A stretch of 64,000 nucleotides of DNA from Streptomyces colonosanans (lineage in GTDB: Bacteria; Actinomycetota; Actinomycetes; Streptomycetales; Streptomycetaceae). Location: the NCBI RefSeq assembly GCF_001866645.1, contig NZ_MLYP01000058.1:277882-341881 (forward strand), given 5' to 3'. The position numbers were made by a program, and so were the translations under genes. Every line of letters starts with the position of its first letter. Positions within the stretch are counted from its first letter, which is position 1. The notes under the pieces were generated by a model. That model saw only the letters and a list, made by a program, of their open reading frames with translations, was not told where the DNA came from and searched no databases. Positions 25,304-34,286 of the stretch are shown piece after piece.

Positions 25304-26866
25304 TCACCTCGCCTTCGGCGGGCGCAGCAGGACGGCCGTCATTGCGGCGGTGACGACCAGGCCGATGGCGGCGAACCTGAGCACGATGGTAAAGCCGTGG
25401 TCGTAGGCATGTTGTGCCGCGCGCAGCAGTGTCTGGGCGGTTTCGGGCGGAAGGTTGGCCATCAGGTCCTCGGCGTGCGCGAACGATTCCTCAGCCGTCG
25501 CCCGCCCGTTCGGGCCGAGCCCCGGTACCTGGGGCAGGTCGGTTCGGTACACGGCGGTCAGGACGGTGCCGAGGACGGCAACGCCGAGCCCTGCGCCGAG
25601 TTCGAACGACGTCTCCTGGATGGCGGCCGCCTCCCCGGAGCGTTCCGGCTGTGCGGCGCTCATGATGGAGTCGGCTCCCAGGGTCATTACGATGCCGGCG
25701 CCGTACCCCGCGCCCAGCAACGGCACGAGCAGTACTCCGTAGTGGGCGGTGCCGCCGACGACGGCCATGGCGGCGAGGGCGGTGGCGAAGAGGGCGAGCG
25801 CCCCGGTGAGCGCCCACCGGTTGCCCCATCGGTTTGCGGCCCAGGGCGCGGTGACCGCGCCGACGGCGTTGGCGCCGGCAAGTGGCATCAGCGCGAGTCC
25901 GGCGCGCAGCGGCGAGTACTCGCCCACCTGCTGCAGCCACTGGGTGAGGAAGAACAGCAGGGCGACGTAAGAGCCGAAGCAGCTGATGACGCACAGGGTG
26001 GCGGTGGTGAAGCGGCGTTCACGGAAGAGGGAGAAGTCCAGCAGCGGCTCGGTGATGCGTCGCTGACGGCGTACGAAGAGGTAGAGAAGGACGCTGCCGG
26101 CGGCGGCCGTGGTGATGATGACGCCGTCTACTCCGGCGTGCTCGCCGGCCTGCTTGAGCGCGTAGACCACGCCGGCCAGGCCGGTGACGGACAGAGCCAC
26201 ACCGGCCAGGTCCCAGCGGCGGGGAACGGGGTTCTGGGACTCGGGGATGACCCAGACGCCAACGGCCAGGATGACGAAGATGACGGGCACGTTGATCAGG
26301 AAGACCGCGCCCCAGCCCCACTTCGCGGTGACCAGACCGCCGACCAGCGGACCGATCGTGGCGCCGACGCTGTGGGCGGCTGTCCAGATGCCGAGGGCGA
26401 CAGCCCGTTCGCGGTCGTCGGTGAAGACGACCCTGATGATCGCCACCGTGGACGCCATGAACATCGCCGCGCCGATTCCGAGCGCGGCGCGCGCGGCGAT
26501 GAGTTGCGCCGTCGACGTCGAAAAGGCGGCCGCCGCCGAGGCGAGGCCGAAGGTGACAAAGCCGTTGAGCACCATACGGCGCCGGCCGATCCGGTCGCCG
26601 AGCGTACCGCAGGTCACGAGCAGGGCCGCGAGCGTAAGCGAGTAGACGTCAACGATCCACAACAGCCCGGCGGGAGAGGGCTCGAGCTCCCGGCTCATGC
26701 TGGGTACAGCGACGTGCAACACGGTGAGGTCGATACCGCACAGCAGCAGGCCGCCCGACACCACGGCCAGCACCAGCCACCGCTGACTGGGCGGGGCGGC
26801 CGAAGTCTCCGTATGCTCCCTCTCTTCGATCGCACGCACCGGTGCGGGTGCCTCCTTGTTCGACAT
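25304..26866 (-). CDS. DHA2-type MFS drug exporter
   Basis: 520 residues from ATG 26866, with 14 hydrophobic segments. Motif A is GTLGDRIGRRRMV in the loop after the second helix, and motif C-like GIWTAAHSVGATIGPLVGG is in helix 5. The early VLHVAVPSMSRELEPSP is the usual opening of the EmrB/QacA (DHA2) group. These proton antiporters export hydrophobic cations or antibiotics. The C-terminal ~30 residues include a final helix and RPPKAR. It is divergent from an HxlR-type regulator 89 bp away, the classical local-repressor arrangement. No frameshift, normal length. Confidence 0.88.
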   Translation of the reverse strand: MSNKEAPAPVRAIEEREHTETSAAPPSQRWLVLAVVSGGLLLCGIDLTVLHVAVPSMSRELEPSPAGLLWIVDVYSLTLAALLVTCGTLGDRIGRRRMVLNGFVTFGLASAAAAFSTSTAQLIAARAALGIGAAMFMASTVAIIRVVFTDDRERAVALGIWTAAHSVGATIGPLVGGLVTAKWGWGAVFLINVPVIFVILAVGVWVIPESQNPVPRRWDLAGVALSVTGLAGVVYALKQAGEHAGVDGVIITTAAAGSVLLYLFVRRQRRITEPLLDFSLFRERRFTTATLCVISCFGSYVALLFFLTQWLQQVGEYSPLRAGLALMPLAGANAVGAVTAPWAANRWGNRWALTGALALFATALAAMAVVGGTAHYGVLLVPLLGAGYGAGIVMTLGADSIMSAAQPERSGEAAAIQETSFELGAGLGVAVLGTVLTAVYRTDLPQVPGLGPNGRATAEESFAHAEDLMANLPPETAQTLLRAAQHAYDHGFTIVLRFAAIGLVVTAAMTAVLLRPPKAR

Positions 26867-26911
26867 AGCCTCAGTTTCAGGGCGTATCAACTCGGGCCAC
26901 AAGTACTGTCT

Positions 26912-26943
26912 TTGGTGTCCCTTAGTGCCACGCTGTATACCAA
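26912..26943. promoter_or_regulatory. Candidate operator between MFS and HxlR genes
   Basis: In the 89-bp divergent spacer TTGGTGT (26912-26918) faces ATACCAA (26937-26943), an imperfect inverted repeat TTGGTRT with an 18-bp spacer. It lies directly before the regulator's ribosome site. An HxlR dimer with winged helices could bind it and control both genes. Sequence-based guess only. Confidence 0.35.
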
Positions 26944-26955
26944 TGGAGGTCAGTC

Positions 26956-27321
26956 GTGCGTTCCAGCGTCGAAGAAGCCCCGGATCACTGCGCGATAGAG
27001 TTCGCCATGGAGATGCTCGGGGGCCGTTGGAAACTGGCCATTCTCAAGCAGTTGGTCGTGGGCACCCATCGATTCGGTGAACTCAGTCGCGCGCTGCCAG
27101 GCATCACCCAGCGCATGCTGACCCGCCAGTTACGGGAACTGGAAGCCGACGGCCTGGTGACGCGGACCGTGTACCGCGAGGTGCCGCCGCGGGTCGAATA
27201 CGCGCTCACTGACGTCGGGCACAGCCTGGACTCCATCACGGAGGAGTTGGACAAGTGGGGCCGCTGGTACCGCGAGACAGTGCGCCGCGCGGGCCCGTCC
27301 GGCCCTCGACCACCCGCGTGA
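26956..27321 (+). CDS. HxlR-family transcriptional regulator
   Basis: 121 residues from GTG 26956 with GGAGG six bases upstream. Winged-helix HxlR features: an N-terminal Cys in APDHCAIEFAMEMLGGRWKL, then THRFGELSRALPGITQRMLT (recognition region) and RQLRELEADGLVTRTVYREV leading into PPRVEYALTDVGHSL (wing). HxlR proteins often sense quinones or aldehydes through the N-terminal cysteine. Length is typical (100-130). The gene is divergent from the MFS exporter and probably represses it. Confidence 0.88.
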   Translation: MRSSVEEAPDHCAIEFAMEMLGGRWKLAILKQLVVGTHRFGELSRALPGITQRMLTRQLRELEADGLVTRTVYREVPPRVEYALTDVGHSLDSITEELDKWGRWYRETVRRAGPSGPRPPA

Positions 27322-27423
27322 CCTGGGCGAAGGCCGGTCGGCGCGGCGTCACAGTGACGCACACACCTCGCCGTACGCCTTCAGTACCGACGCTGCGCTT
27401 GCCGGAAACCTCGTCCGTGCAGG

Positions 27424-27651
27424 TCACGCGGCATGTTCGTACTCGTGGAGGATGCCGCCCAGCAACGCCGCCAGGAACGTCCGATCGCTCGCGTCGAACC
27501 GCGGCCTGCTCCCGCCCAGTTGCCGTTCCAGCACCGTGATCTGATGGCGCAGCTCCAGGATTTCCACCTCCTTGTCTCGGTCGCTCATCGGCAGCATGCG
27601 CAGCAGGGCGAACGCATTCGTCACGCCCAGGTAGGCCAGTCGCATCAGCAC
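27424..27651 (-). pseudogene. Internally deleted transposase (N-terminus joined to C-terminus)
   Basis: A 75-codon leftward frame: MRLAYLGVTNAFALLRMLPM, then DRDKEVEILELRHQITVLER and a final GGILHEYEHAA. The first ~63 residues correspond to the start of the 20589-type transposase and the last ~11 to its end; about 280 codons between are missing without breaking the frame. It is a natural deletion derivative, possibly mobilisable in trans if its ends survive, though I could not identify perfect terminal repeats. Confidence 0.6.
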
Positions 27652-27827
27652 GATCGATCATGTTGCCGCAGCCGTCGGCAGCCGCGCCAGAGCACCGACT
27701 CGAGCGACCGGTGTCAAGATCCCGCGCACCCCGCATACTGACCCCCACCAGGACGGATGAGGTTTTCGGCAAGGGCAAGGCTAGGGAAGGCGTGCAAACG
27801 GGCAGGCCAACTCCCGTACGGGACTTT

Positions 27828-27950
27828 CGGCACCCCACAGGGGTGCTGGTGCACAACTCCGGCCCCGGCGGCGTCGGGGTCACCGTGGCGTGGGGTTGCG
27901 CCCGCGAGGCGGCCCGGCTGGTGCTCGGGGGCCGGGCCGCCTCGGTCTAA
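27828..27950 (+). pseudogene. D-amino-acid-oxidase-type C-terminal fragment
   Basis: The frame ends VLVHNSGPGGVGVTVAWGCA, REAARLVLGG and stop. This matches the FAD-binding C-terminus of D-amino-acid oxidases (HNYGHGGxGxTLSWGCA). The preceding codons (VFGKGKAREGVQTGRPTPV) do not belong to that family. Only about 35 residues remain. Confidence 0.5.
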
Positions 27951-28020
27951 TCGAGCGAGTCCCTGTCCTCGTCGTGCAGCCGAAGGGCAGGCATGACGAG
28001 GACCCAACTGCGGTGGGTCG

Positions 28021-29301
28021 TCAGCACTTGTCCACGGGCGTGCCCGCCACGAGCTCGTACTGCGCACGCGTGTCGAGCAGCAGCGGTACCAGCGCGCGCA
28101 TCGACTGCCGCAGCGGCACGAACGCGCCATCGCCCTCGGGCCGCACCGTCACGCCGTGCAGGGCGAGTTCGTCCTTGACGTCGGCGTACTGGGCTGCGGT
28201 GAGCCGGTAGCCGCAGGGCGCGTTGTTCAGTACCTCGGACGGCTGTGCGGGCTCGTTGTCCGCGCCGCCGAGGTAGACCGGGCCGCGGTCGCTGTAGCCC
28301 GCCGTCCTGGCGGAGTGGGTGGCCGACACGATCTGGCCGTGCTGCTCCCTGGTGAAGTCGAACAGGCCGCCGAGAGCGGAGAGGTGGGATTGCACGCGAC
28401 GACGGTGGTTCAGTGCCGGGTCGGCCTTCTCGGCGTCACTGAGCGCGTCGACGCGGCTCTCGATGAGCAGGCCGACGGAGTGCTTGACCCCCGCCATATT
28501 GCGCAGGATGCGTTCCTGCCCGTCACCGGCGGTCTGCTTGAGGGGCTCATCGGTGACCGGGTCGGTCCAGATGCCGTACGTGCCGGTCGAGTAACCGGCA
28601 CCGTTCGCGGCCGGCCGTACATACGAACCCGACAGGGCTTCGGCCGTCTCGTGCACCTTGGGGTCGGTGTTGAGATTGCGCGGCCACAGGTCGAAGAGGT
28701 CCTTGTCGTAGTACTTGGGTGTGGCGCCGTACTCGTGCAGGTCGTAGATGACGTCGGGCTTCTGGTCGCGGATCACGGCGGCCATGGCCCGCCCTTCGGC
28801 GGTCTGCAGGGCAAGGTGGTCGCGGTTGATGTCGACGCCGTCGGAGTTGCCCCGGGTGTTGGCGGCGCGGCCGTCCGGGTTGGCGGTGGGCACGACGAGG
28901 AGGGTGCTGTGGGCGAGCCAGTTGCGGGTCCGCGCGTCCTGCGCGAAGGAGAGGTCGCGGATGGTGGTCAGACAGGCCTCGCGTCCGGAGGGCTCGTTGC
29001 CGTGCTGGGAACAGACCAGCAACACCGTTTCGGCGGTGCGGTGTTCGCCGATTCGTACGAGCTGGAGCGGGCGCCCCTGCTTGGTGGTGCCGATCCGGGA
29101 CACGGACATCCGGTCGCTGGCCTTGTTGACGGCGGCGAGGAAGTCCTGCTCCTCGGGCTGGGTCGTCCAGCGCGCACCGCCGGAGGTCTCGAATCCGGTA
29201 CGGGGCGGGGAGTCGGCGGCCTGCGCGGGCGCCGTCACCAGGGGTGCGGCAAGTGCGGCCGTCGCGATGGCCAGGGCGAGGGTGCGGCTACGCGGTGTCA
29301 T
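28021..29301 (-). CDS. Secreted M14 zinc carboxypeptidase
   Basis: 426 residues from ATG 29301. Signal peptide: MTPRSRTLALAIATAALAAP ending near AQAADS. M14 metal site: SQHGNEPSGREACLTTIRDL (HxxE) and the third ligand His in VIYDLHEYGATP. VPTANPDGRAANTRGNSDGV and DINRDHL contain the conserved Asn-Pro-Asp-Gly and Asn-Arg substrate-binding set. The catalytic Glu is in VGLLIESRVDALS. It removes C-terminal residues from peptides outside the cell. Its ATG overlaps the stop of the upstream Xaa-Pro dipeptidyl-peptidase gene by one base (TGATG), so the two exopeptidases are translationally coupled. Confidence 0.9.
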   Translation of the reverse strand: MTPRSRTLALAIATAALAAPLVTAPAQAADSPPRTGFETSGGARWTTQPEEQDFLAAVNKASDRMSVSRIGTTKQGRPLQLVRIGEHRTAETVLLVCSQHGNEPSGREACLTTIRDLSFAQDARTRNWLAHSTLLVVPTANPDGRAANTRGNSDGVDINRDHLALQTAEGRAMAAVIRDQKPDVIYDLHEYGATPKYYDKDLFDLWPRNLNTDPKVHETAEALSGSYVRPAANGAGYSTGTYGIWTDPVTDEPLKQTAGDGQERILRNMAGVKHSVGLLIESRVDALSDAEKADPALNHRRRVQSHLSALGGLFDFTREQHGQIVSATHSARTAGYSDRGPVYLGGADNEPAQPSEVLNNAPCGYRLTAAQYADVKDELALHGVTVRPEGDGAFVPLRQSMRALVPLLLDTRAQYELVAGTPVDKC

Positions 29302-31352
29302 CAGAGACTACCTCCCGGGATGCGGTGGGCCGGGCGCGGCGGGGCCACGCCCTCGGAACGGGACGCGTGGGGGGTGACAGACGCGGACGGCACGGAGGTG
29401 CCCCCTGCTCGAGCGGAGCCGAGAGCTTGGGGGACCTCGGTGGCGCGTACGAAGGCCTCGGCGCCGCCGACGAACGGCACCCGGGCCGAGGTACGGGCCA
29501 GGTCGAGGGTGAGGGTCGGGGTGCTGGACGGCGGGTCGATGAGGTCCTGGTCGGTGCCGGCGACGATCAGGGCAAGGCGGTGTCCGGCCGGGACGACGTG
29601 GTCGCTCGCCGCGAGGGACAGGGCGATCGTGTAGGGCTTGCCGGGGGTGAGGGGCCGGCCCTTTCCGGGGTCGGCGTAGGTGCCGAGGTCGGCCCAGCCG
29701 CGGCTGAAGACGGTGTGGTTGACGTCGGTGGTCTTCGCCTTGGTCTCCTTGAAGCAGGAGCTGTCGCCGCTGGTGCTCGTGCCCCAGCAGGTCCGGTCGG
29801 TGAGGGTGGTGATGCCTTCGCCGGAGCCCGCGTAGTCGCGGATGGTGGCGGGTCCGAGGTCGACGAGGACGGCCGACAGGTGAGCGGTCGTGGTCGTGGG
29901 GGTCGCGATCACGGTCACCGTGGACGAACCGGACAGGCGCAGGTCGTGGGCTAGCGGCGGCGTCACGAATCCGGCCTTGGCGGCAGTCGGTTGGTCGATC
30001 CCGGCGGCCCAGTCGTCCTCGCTCAGCTCCGGGTCGTCGGTGAAGGTCTCGGTGGCGCCTGCGGGGGCGCGGTGCAGGCCGAGGGTGCCAACGCCCGGTG
30101 TGCTGCCGTTTCCGGGATGCAGGGTGGTCGCGGCGGTGGAGCGGGGCGGCCAGACTCGGTCGGTGGACCAGTGGTCCGGGGTGCGCTCGATGTCGGCCAT
30201 GGGCTCGCGGTCGATGCCGTTGTCGTAGCCGAGGAGTTCATGGTCGAACCAGCGGTGCAGGGTGTGGACCCACTCCGCGCGCCGGAAGTCGAAGGGGTCG
30301 ACATGGCCGGTCTGCGACAGCCAGATCTTGCGCTCGACGCCTGCCTTCGCGAGGGCGTCCCACCACTGTCCGAAGTGCTTGGTGCGCACGTTCAGGTCCT
30401 GCATGCCGTGGATGACGAAGACGCTGGCCTTCACCTTGTGGGCGTCCTTGACGTAGTCGCGCTCGTTCCACAGCCGGGTCCAGTCGCCGGTGCGCGGCGC
30501 CTCGTCGACCAGGCGCTTCTGCACGGCGGCGCAGCGGGCGCGGGCGGCCGGGCTCTCCACGTAGTCGGACAGCCAGTCGGGTCCTGAGTCGTAGAGCGGG
30601 GCGCCCTGCGCGAAGTAGTAGTCGTACCAGGAGGAGATGCCGCCGATCGGGACGATCGTCTTGAGGCCCTTGACGCCGGTCGCGGCGACGCCGTTGGCGA
30701 TGGTGCCGTCGTAGCTCTTGCCGATCATTCCGGTGGCGCCGTTGGTCCAGGAGGCTCCGACGCGGTCGCCGCCGGTGCGGGTGGCGTAGCCGCGGGCGCG
30801 GCCGCCGAGCCAGTCGACGACGGCCTTTGCGGACTGGATGTCGGAGCGGCCGCCGACGTCGACGCAGCCGTCGGAACGGTTCGTGCCGGCCAGGTCCACG
30901 GCGACGAAGGCGTAGCCGCGGGGCACGAAGTAGTTGTCGTAGAAGAGCGGGAACTGGACCGGGTTGCCGTGCGCGTCGTAGGTCTTCTTCTGGCTTTCGT
31001 TGCCGCGCCCGCAGCAGGAGTAGTAGGGGCTCGCGTCCATGATCACGGGTATCTTGCGGCCCTGGGCGGCGGGTTCGCGGGGGCGGACGATGTCGACGGC
31101 GACGCGGTCGGTGCGGCCGTCGCCGTCACCGTCGAGCCCGGTGTCGACCCAGACGGTTTCGCGGATCGCGTCGGCGTACGAGTAGACGGGCTGGCTCTCG
31201 CGCGGAGTCGCGGCAGCGGCTGCTGCGACTCGCTCGGTTCCGGGGGCGCCATGTGCGGCACCCGGGGACAGGAACACGGTCATTAAGGCGGCGGTGGCCG
31301 CGGCCGCCAGTGAGGTGCGTCTGAGGCGCGTGCGGCGGACGGATATCGGCAT
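29301..31352 (-). CDS. Secreted Xaa-Pro dipeptidyl-peptidase (S15/CocE-like)
   Basis: 683 residues from ATG 31352 (ATG 31367 in frame is an alternative; neither has a strong ribosome site). The signal peptide RRTRLRRTSLAAAATAALMT ends near AHGAPG. Catalytic Ser is in the family motif GKSYDGTIAN, and the His is in QTGHVDPFDFRR. The acidic member is probably in VIHGMQDLNV. A C-terminal beta domain (X-Pro peptidase C-like) runs from ~430 to 650 and includes GSSTVTVIATPTT and PGKPYTIALSL. The enzyme cleaves Xaa-Pro dipeptides from peptide N-termini. It is coupled to the M14 carboxypeptidase downstream. Divergent from the M1 aminopeptidase remnant at 31539. Confidence 0.9.
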   Translation of the reverse strand: MPISVRRTRLRRTSLAAAATAALMTVFLSPGAAHGAPGTERVAAAAAATPRESQPVYSYADAIRETVWVDTGLDGDGDGRTDRVAVDIVRPREPAAQGRKIPVIMDASPYYSCCGRGNESQKKTYDAHGNPVQFPLFYDNYFVPRGYAFVAVDLAGTNRSDGCVDVGGRSDIQSAKAVVDWLGGRARGYATRTGGDRVGASWTNGATGMIGKSYDGTIANGVAATGVKGLKTIVPIGGISSWYDYYFAQGAPLYDSGPDWLSDYVESPAARARCAAVQKRLVDEAPRTGDWTRLWNERDYVKDAHKVKASVFVIHGMQDLNVRTKHFGQWWDALAKAGVERKIWLSQTGHVDPFDFRRAEWVHTLHRWFDHELLGYDNGIDREPMADIERTPDHWSTDRVWPPRSTAATTLHPGNGSTPGVGTLGLHRAPAGATETFTDDPELSEDDWAAGIDQPTAAKAGFVTPPLAHDLRLSGSSTVTVIATPTTTTAHLSAVLVDLGPATIRDYAGSGEGITTLTDRTCWGTSTSGDSSCFKETKAKTTDVNHTVFSRGWADLGTYADPGKGRPLTPGKPYTIALSLAASDHVVPAGHRLALIVAGTDQDLIDPPSSTPTLTLDLARTSARVPFVGGAEAFVRATEVPQALGSARAGGTSVPSASVTPHASRSEGVAPPRPAHRIPGGSL

Positions 31353-31538
31353 GCGCGGAAGGTACATCGGTCAACTGCTGTGCAAAAGAGGGCAGTATGC
31401 GATCGAGGAAGGTCCGGGGGGTGGATTTACACGTGTCGGCCGAATGGCGATCGCACGACACGTGCGGCCATGGACACGCCAGAGGCGACCGAGGCTGCAA
31501 GGTCAAAGAACCACGTGTGCCTACGACTTGGAGCTTCA

Positions 31539-31646
31539 GTGCACCGCAGACTCATCGCCCCGGGCGCGCTCGCGGCCTGCCTCCTGCTGGCGATCCCGGC
31601 GTCGGCCGCCGACTACTCGCCCGGGTCCCCGGGCATCGGGGATCCC
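31539..31646 (+). pseudogene. Secreted M1 aminopeptidase, N-terminal fragment
   Basis: Starts at GTG 31539 with GGAG six bases upstream. The signal peptide RRLIAPGALAACLLLAIPAS is followed by AADYSPGSPGIGDP, the start of the secreted actinomycete M1 (alanyl/lysyl) aminopeptidases, which normally continue for ~480 residues. After GIGDP the sequence changes to transposon-derived material. The gene is therefore destroyed after about 36 codons. It was divergent from the dipeptidyl-peptidase gene, forming part of a peptide-degradation locus. Confidence 0.6.
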
Positions 31647-31760
31647 CACGCCGAAACCTGTGAGTGCCGACAATCCTGTCACGTACGCTGAGCTGCGACT
31701 TGGGGGTCACGATGTGATCACGTCGAAAGCACTCGTGAGCGCGTCGGCGCACGCTTGGAA

Positions 31761-31905
31761 GTCGTGACGTTCCGTCTGGTCTACCGATTCGGCTGACTGC
31801 TGCTCGGCTGGCTGCGCCTGCTGGCGCGGTCCTCCGCGGCCAAGGACGTCGAGATACTGGTGCTCCGGCGCCAGCTGACCGTCCTGCAGCGCAGCAGCCC
31901 AAAGC
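31761..31905 (+). pseudogene. rve-type transposase, N-terminal remnant
   Basis: The frame shows VTFRLVYRFG, an internal TGA, then LLLGWLRLLARSSAAKDVEI and LVLRRQLTVLQR. This is the beginning of a transposase subfamily related to the one at 34287 (SSAAKNAEILILRHEVAVLR). Homology changes abruptly after LQR to IS1182-type sequence. Confidence 0.5.
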
Positions 31906-32063
31906 CCGTGCACGTCTCGGAGACCTGCCACCCACCGTCCGACGGCGACCGGCCAACCCACCCGAACCTGATCACCAACGTCACGACCACCTGTTCCGCC
32001 CTGCCGGACGGCAAAGCCCTGGACACGATCCACCAGGTCCTTCGCCGCCGCCACCTGCTGTGA
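31906..32063 (+). pseudogene. IS1182-type transposase, internal fragment
   Basis: KPVHVSETCHPPSD, then THPNLITNVTTTCSALPDGK and ALDTIHQVLRRRHLL resemble the stretch of IS1182-family transposases between catalytic residues (VHxTETC ... HLITNVATT ... IHQALxxRxLLP). Both ends are cut by other transposase pieces. Confidence 0.5.
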
Positions 32064-32615
32064 CCGGAGCCCGCCTGTACACCTTCGCCGTCATCGAGCA
32101 CGCCACCCGCAGGATCCGGATCCTCGGCGCCACCGGACACCCCACCGCAGAGTGGATCGTGCAACTCGGACGCAACCTCCTCATGGACCTCGAAGACGCC
32201 GGCAGCACGGCCAGGATCCTGATCCGCGACCGCGACGCCAAGTTCACCGCCGCCTTCGACGCCCTCATGGCCGGCGCCGGCCTGAAGGCCGTCACCACCG
32301 GCATCCGGATGCCACGGATGAACTCCCTGATGGAGCGCTGGATACAGACCTGCCGCAGAGAGCTCCTGGACCGCACCCTGATCTGGAACCAGCGCCACCT
32401 CCTGCACGCGCTCCGCGAGTTCGAGACCCACTACAACCAGCACCGGCCACACCGAGCCCTCGGACAAGCCGCACCGCTACGCCCTTACCCGAACCGATCA
32501 ACCCGCCAGCCCACATCACCCACCTGGACGTCCGACGACGAGATCGACTCGCCGGAACCCTCCACGAGTACAGACATGCCGCTTGACCAGCCTGGATGAT
32601 GCATCGGCACCCGCA
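32061..32615 (+). pseudogene. Partial copy of the 20443 insertion sequence (right 555 bp)
   Basis: Nearly identical to 21127-21682: the frame TGARLYTFAVIEHATRRIRI through NSLMERWIQTCRRELLDRTL to HRPHRALGQAAPLRPY corresponds to the catalytic core and end of that transposase. One base is missing at the CCTTACCCG segment relative to CCTTTCCCCG in the intact copy, shifting the frame for the last ~30 codons. The right terminal repeat ATCGGCACCCGCA is present. The left half of the element is replaced by other transposase debris. The right end interrupts the sigma-factor gene that follows. Confidence 0.85.
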
Positions 32616-32616
32616 G

Positions 32617-33685
32617 AGTCCAGCACGGTGAGGCCTGCCTCGGCCCCGTCGCGCCTGGCGATGGCCACGGCCCGGTTCAGTGCGACGAGCGGGGATGGCT
32701 CGATCTGGAGCAGCACGTCATAGAGTGCGACCATCTGTGGCCAGTCGGTCGTCTCGAAGCCGGGCGCCTCGTCGTGCAGCGCCGCGATCGCCGCTTGCAC
32801 CGTGTAGGGTCCGACGCCGGGGCCGGTCAGGGCCGGCACGACGAGCCGCTGCCCCTCGGCGATGAGGTCGGCGTCCCATAGAGCGCGGTCTTGATCTTCG
32901 AGCAGCACCTGGCCTCCCGCAGCGTCGATCCTGGCCGCGCGCCGGGCGTCGGTGAGAAGCAGGAGCGCGAGCAGCCCGGTCACCTCTCGTTCTCGGGGGA
33001 GTAGATGGTGCCGGATCCGAGCGAGCCGGATGGCTTCGTCGGCCAGGTCGGGGCGCAGCAGGTCGTTGCCGTAGCTGGCGGCGTACCCCTCGGTGAAGAC
33101 CAGGTAGATGACCCACAGCACACTCGGCAACCGCGCGGGCAGTTCATCCGGCCCTGGCACACGGAACGGGATGCGCGCACTGCGGATCTTGCGTTTCGCG
33201 CGCACGATCCGCTGGGCCGTCGTCGCGGCAGGGACCAAGAATGCCCGGGCGACCTCGGGTGTGGTCAGGCCCGCGAGAAAGCGCAGTGTCAGCGCGGTTT
33301 GTGCCTCCAGTGAGAGCGCGGGGTGGCAGCAGGTGAAAAACAGCTGGAGTCGTTCGTCGGGGATGTCGTCGAAACCGGGCTCGGCGGGGACCTCAGCGGC
33401 GACCCGATCGCTTTCCACCTACAGCACCGCCAGCCGCTCCGCGTACGCCCGGTCGCGCCGGATGCGGTCGACGGCCTTGCGGCGTGCCGTGGTGAGCAAC
33501 CACGCCAGCGGCTTGCCCGGCACTCCGTCGACCGGCCACCGCTCCAACGCGACCTCGATCGCGTCGGAGGCGATCTCCTCGGCAAGGTCAAGGTCTCCGA
33601 ACCGGTTAGCGAGCAGAGCGAGCAGCCGGCTCCGGCCTTCGCGGAACACCGCCTCCACGGAGCGGGCCGCTCGCTGCTCGTTCAC
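32617..33685 (-). pseudogene. ECF sigma factor (YCII-associated, ECF42-like), doubly inactivated
   Basis: It starts at GTG 33685 in a GTGA overlap with the YCII gene. Region 2 is seen as LLALLANRFGDLDLAEEIAS and DGVPGKPLAWLLTTARRKAV. After RRDRAYAERLAVL an in-frame TAG (33419-33421) stands where CAG is expected. The same frame then resumes VESDRVAAEVPAEPGFDD and PDERLQLFFTCCHPALS, with region 4 (LAGLTTPEVARAFLVPAATT) and the long C-terminal extension. The extension is cut at LTVLDS by the insertion-sequence end at 32615, losing roughly 80-90 residues. This family pairs with YCII-domain proteins. Confidence 0.85.
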
Positions 33686-34035
33686 GACTGATCCGGCTCC
33701 CAGACCGTCCGGACCTCGACGGTGCCGTGCCGGGCCCCGGGGCACCGAGCCGCCCAGTCAAGCGCGGCATCGAGGTCGGGAACATCGATCAGGTAGTAGC
33801 CGCCGACGATCTCCCGGGTCTCGGCGAACGGCCCGTCGGTCACGACGCGCTCGCCATTCACGCGGACGCGTACGGTGGTCGCGTTCGAGGTGTCCAGGGC
33901 GTTGCCGTCGAGCTTGACGCCGGAATCGGAGACGGCCTTGTCGAACGCCATGAACTCTTCCACGGTCGGTCCTTCGGCCGGTCGCTCTTCGGTGGAGTCG
34001 AGCGAAGCGGTGTTGATCAGCAGCAGGTACTTCAC
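33682..34035 (-). CDS. YCII-domain (DGPF) protein
   Basis: 117 residues from GTG 34035, chosen because GAGGAG lies seven bases upstream; an in-frame ATG at 34053 sits ahead of that site. The sequence is typical: KYLLLINTASLDSTEERPAE, the DGPFAETREIVGGYYLIDVP signature (DGPF-E-KE-GG) and a closing ARHGTVEVRTVWEP. YCII proteins are small ferredoxin-like domains of unclear enzymatic role. In actinomycetes they are standard partners of ECF41/42-type sigma factors. Here the partner is broken, so this protein may be orphaned. Confidence 0.88.
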   Translation of the reverse strand: MKYLLLINTASLDSTEERPAEGPTVEEFMAFDKAVSDSGVKLDGNALDTSNATTVRVRVNGERVVTDGPFAETREIVGGYYLIDVPDLDAALDWAARCPGARHGTVEVRTVWEPDQS

Positions 34036-34286
34036 GGTGCGCTCCTCGTGCATCGGGTCGGTTGCACAGATATGACGAATGACCGGAGGAAGAATCGACA
34101 GGACAACCGGAGAATCTTGTCGTGATTTTAGGGAGACCGGGAGTGCCGCTGGCGCGCCATCACTTCTTGTCGGTCATGTCCCGGTCGCGCAGCGGCCGCA
34201 TCCGCGTATTGCTTCAAAACCCCTTCACCGCTGCTGACCTGGCCCGACGCGCCCGACCGGACGACCGTCCGGCATCATCGGAACTT

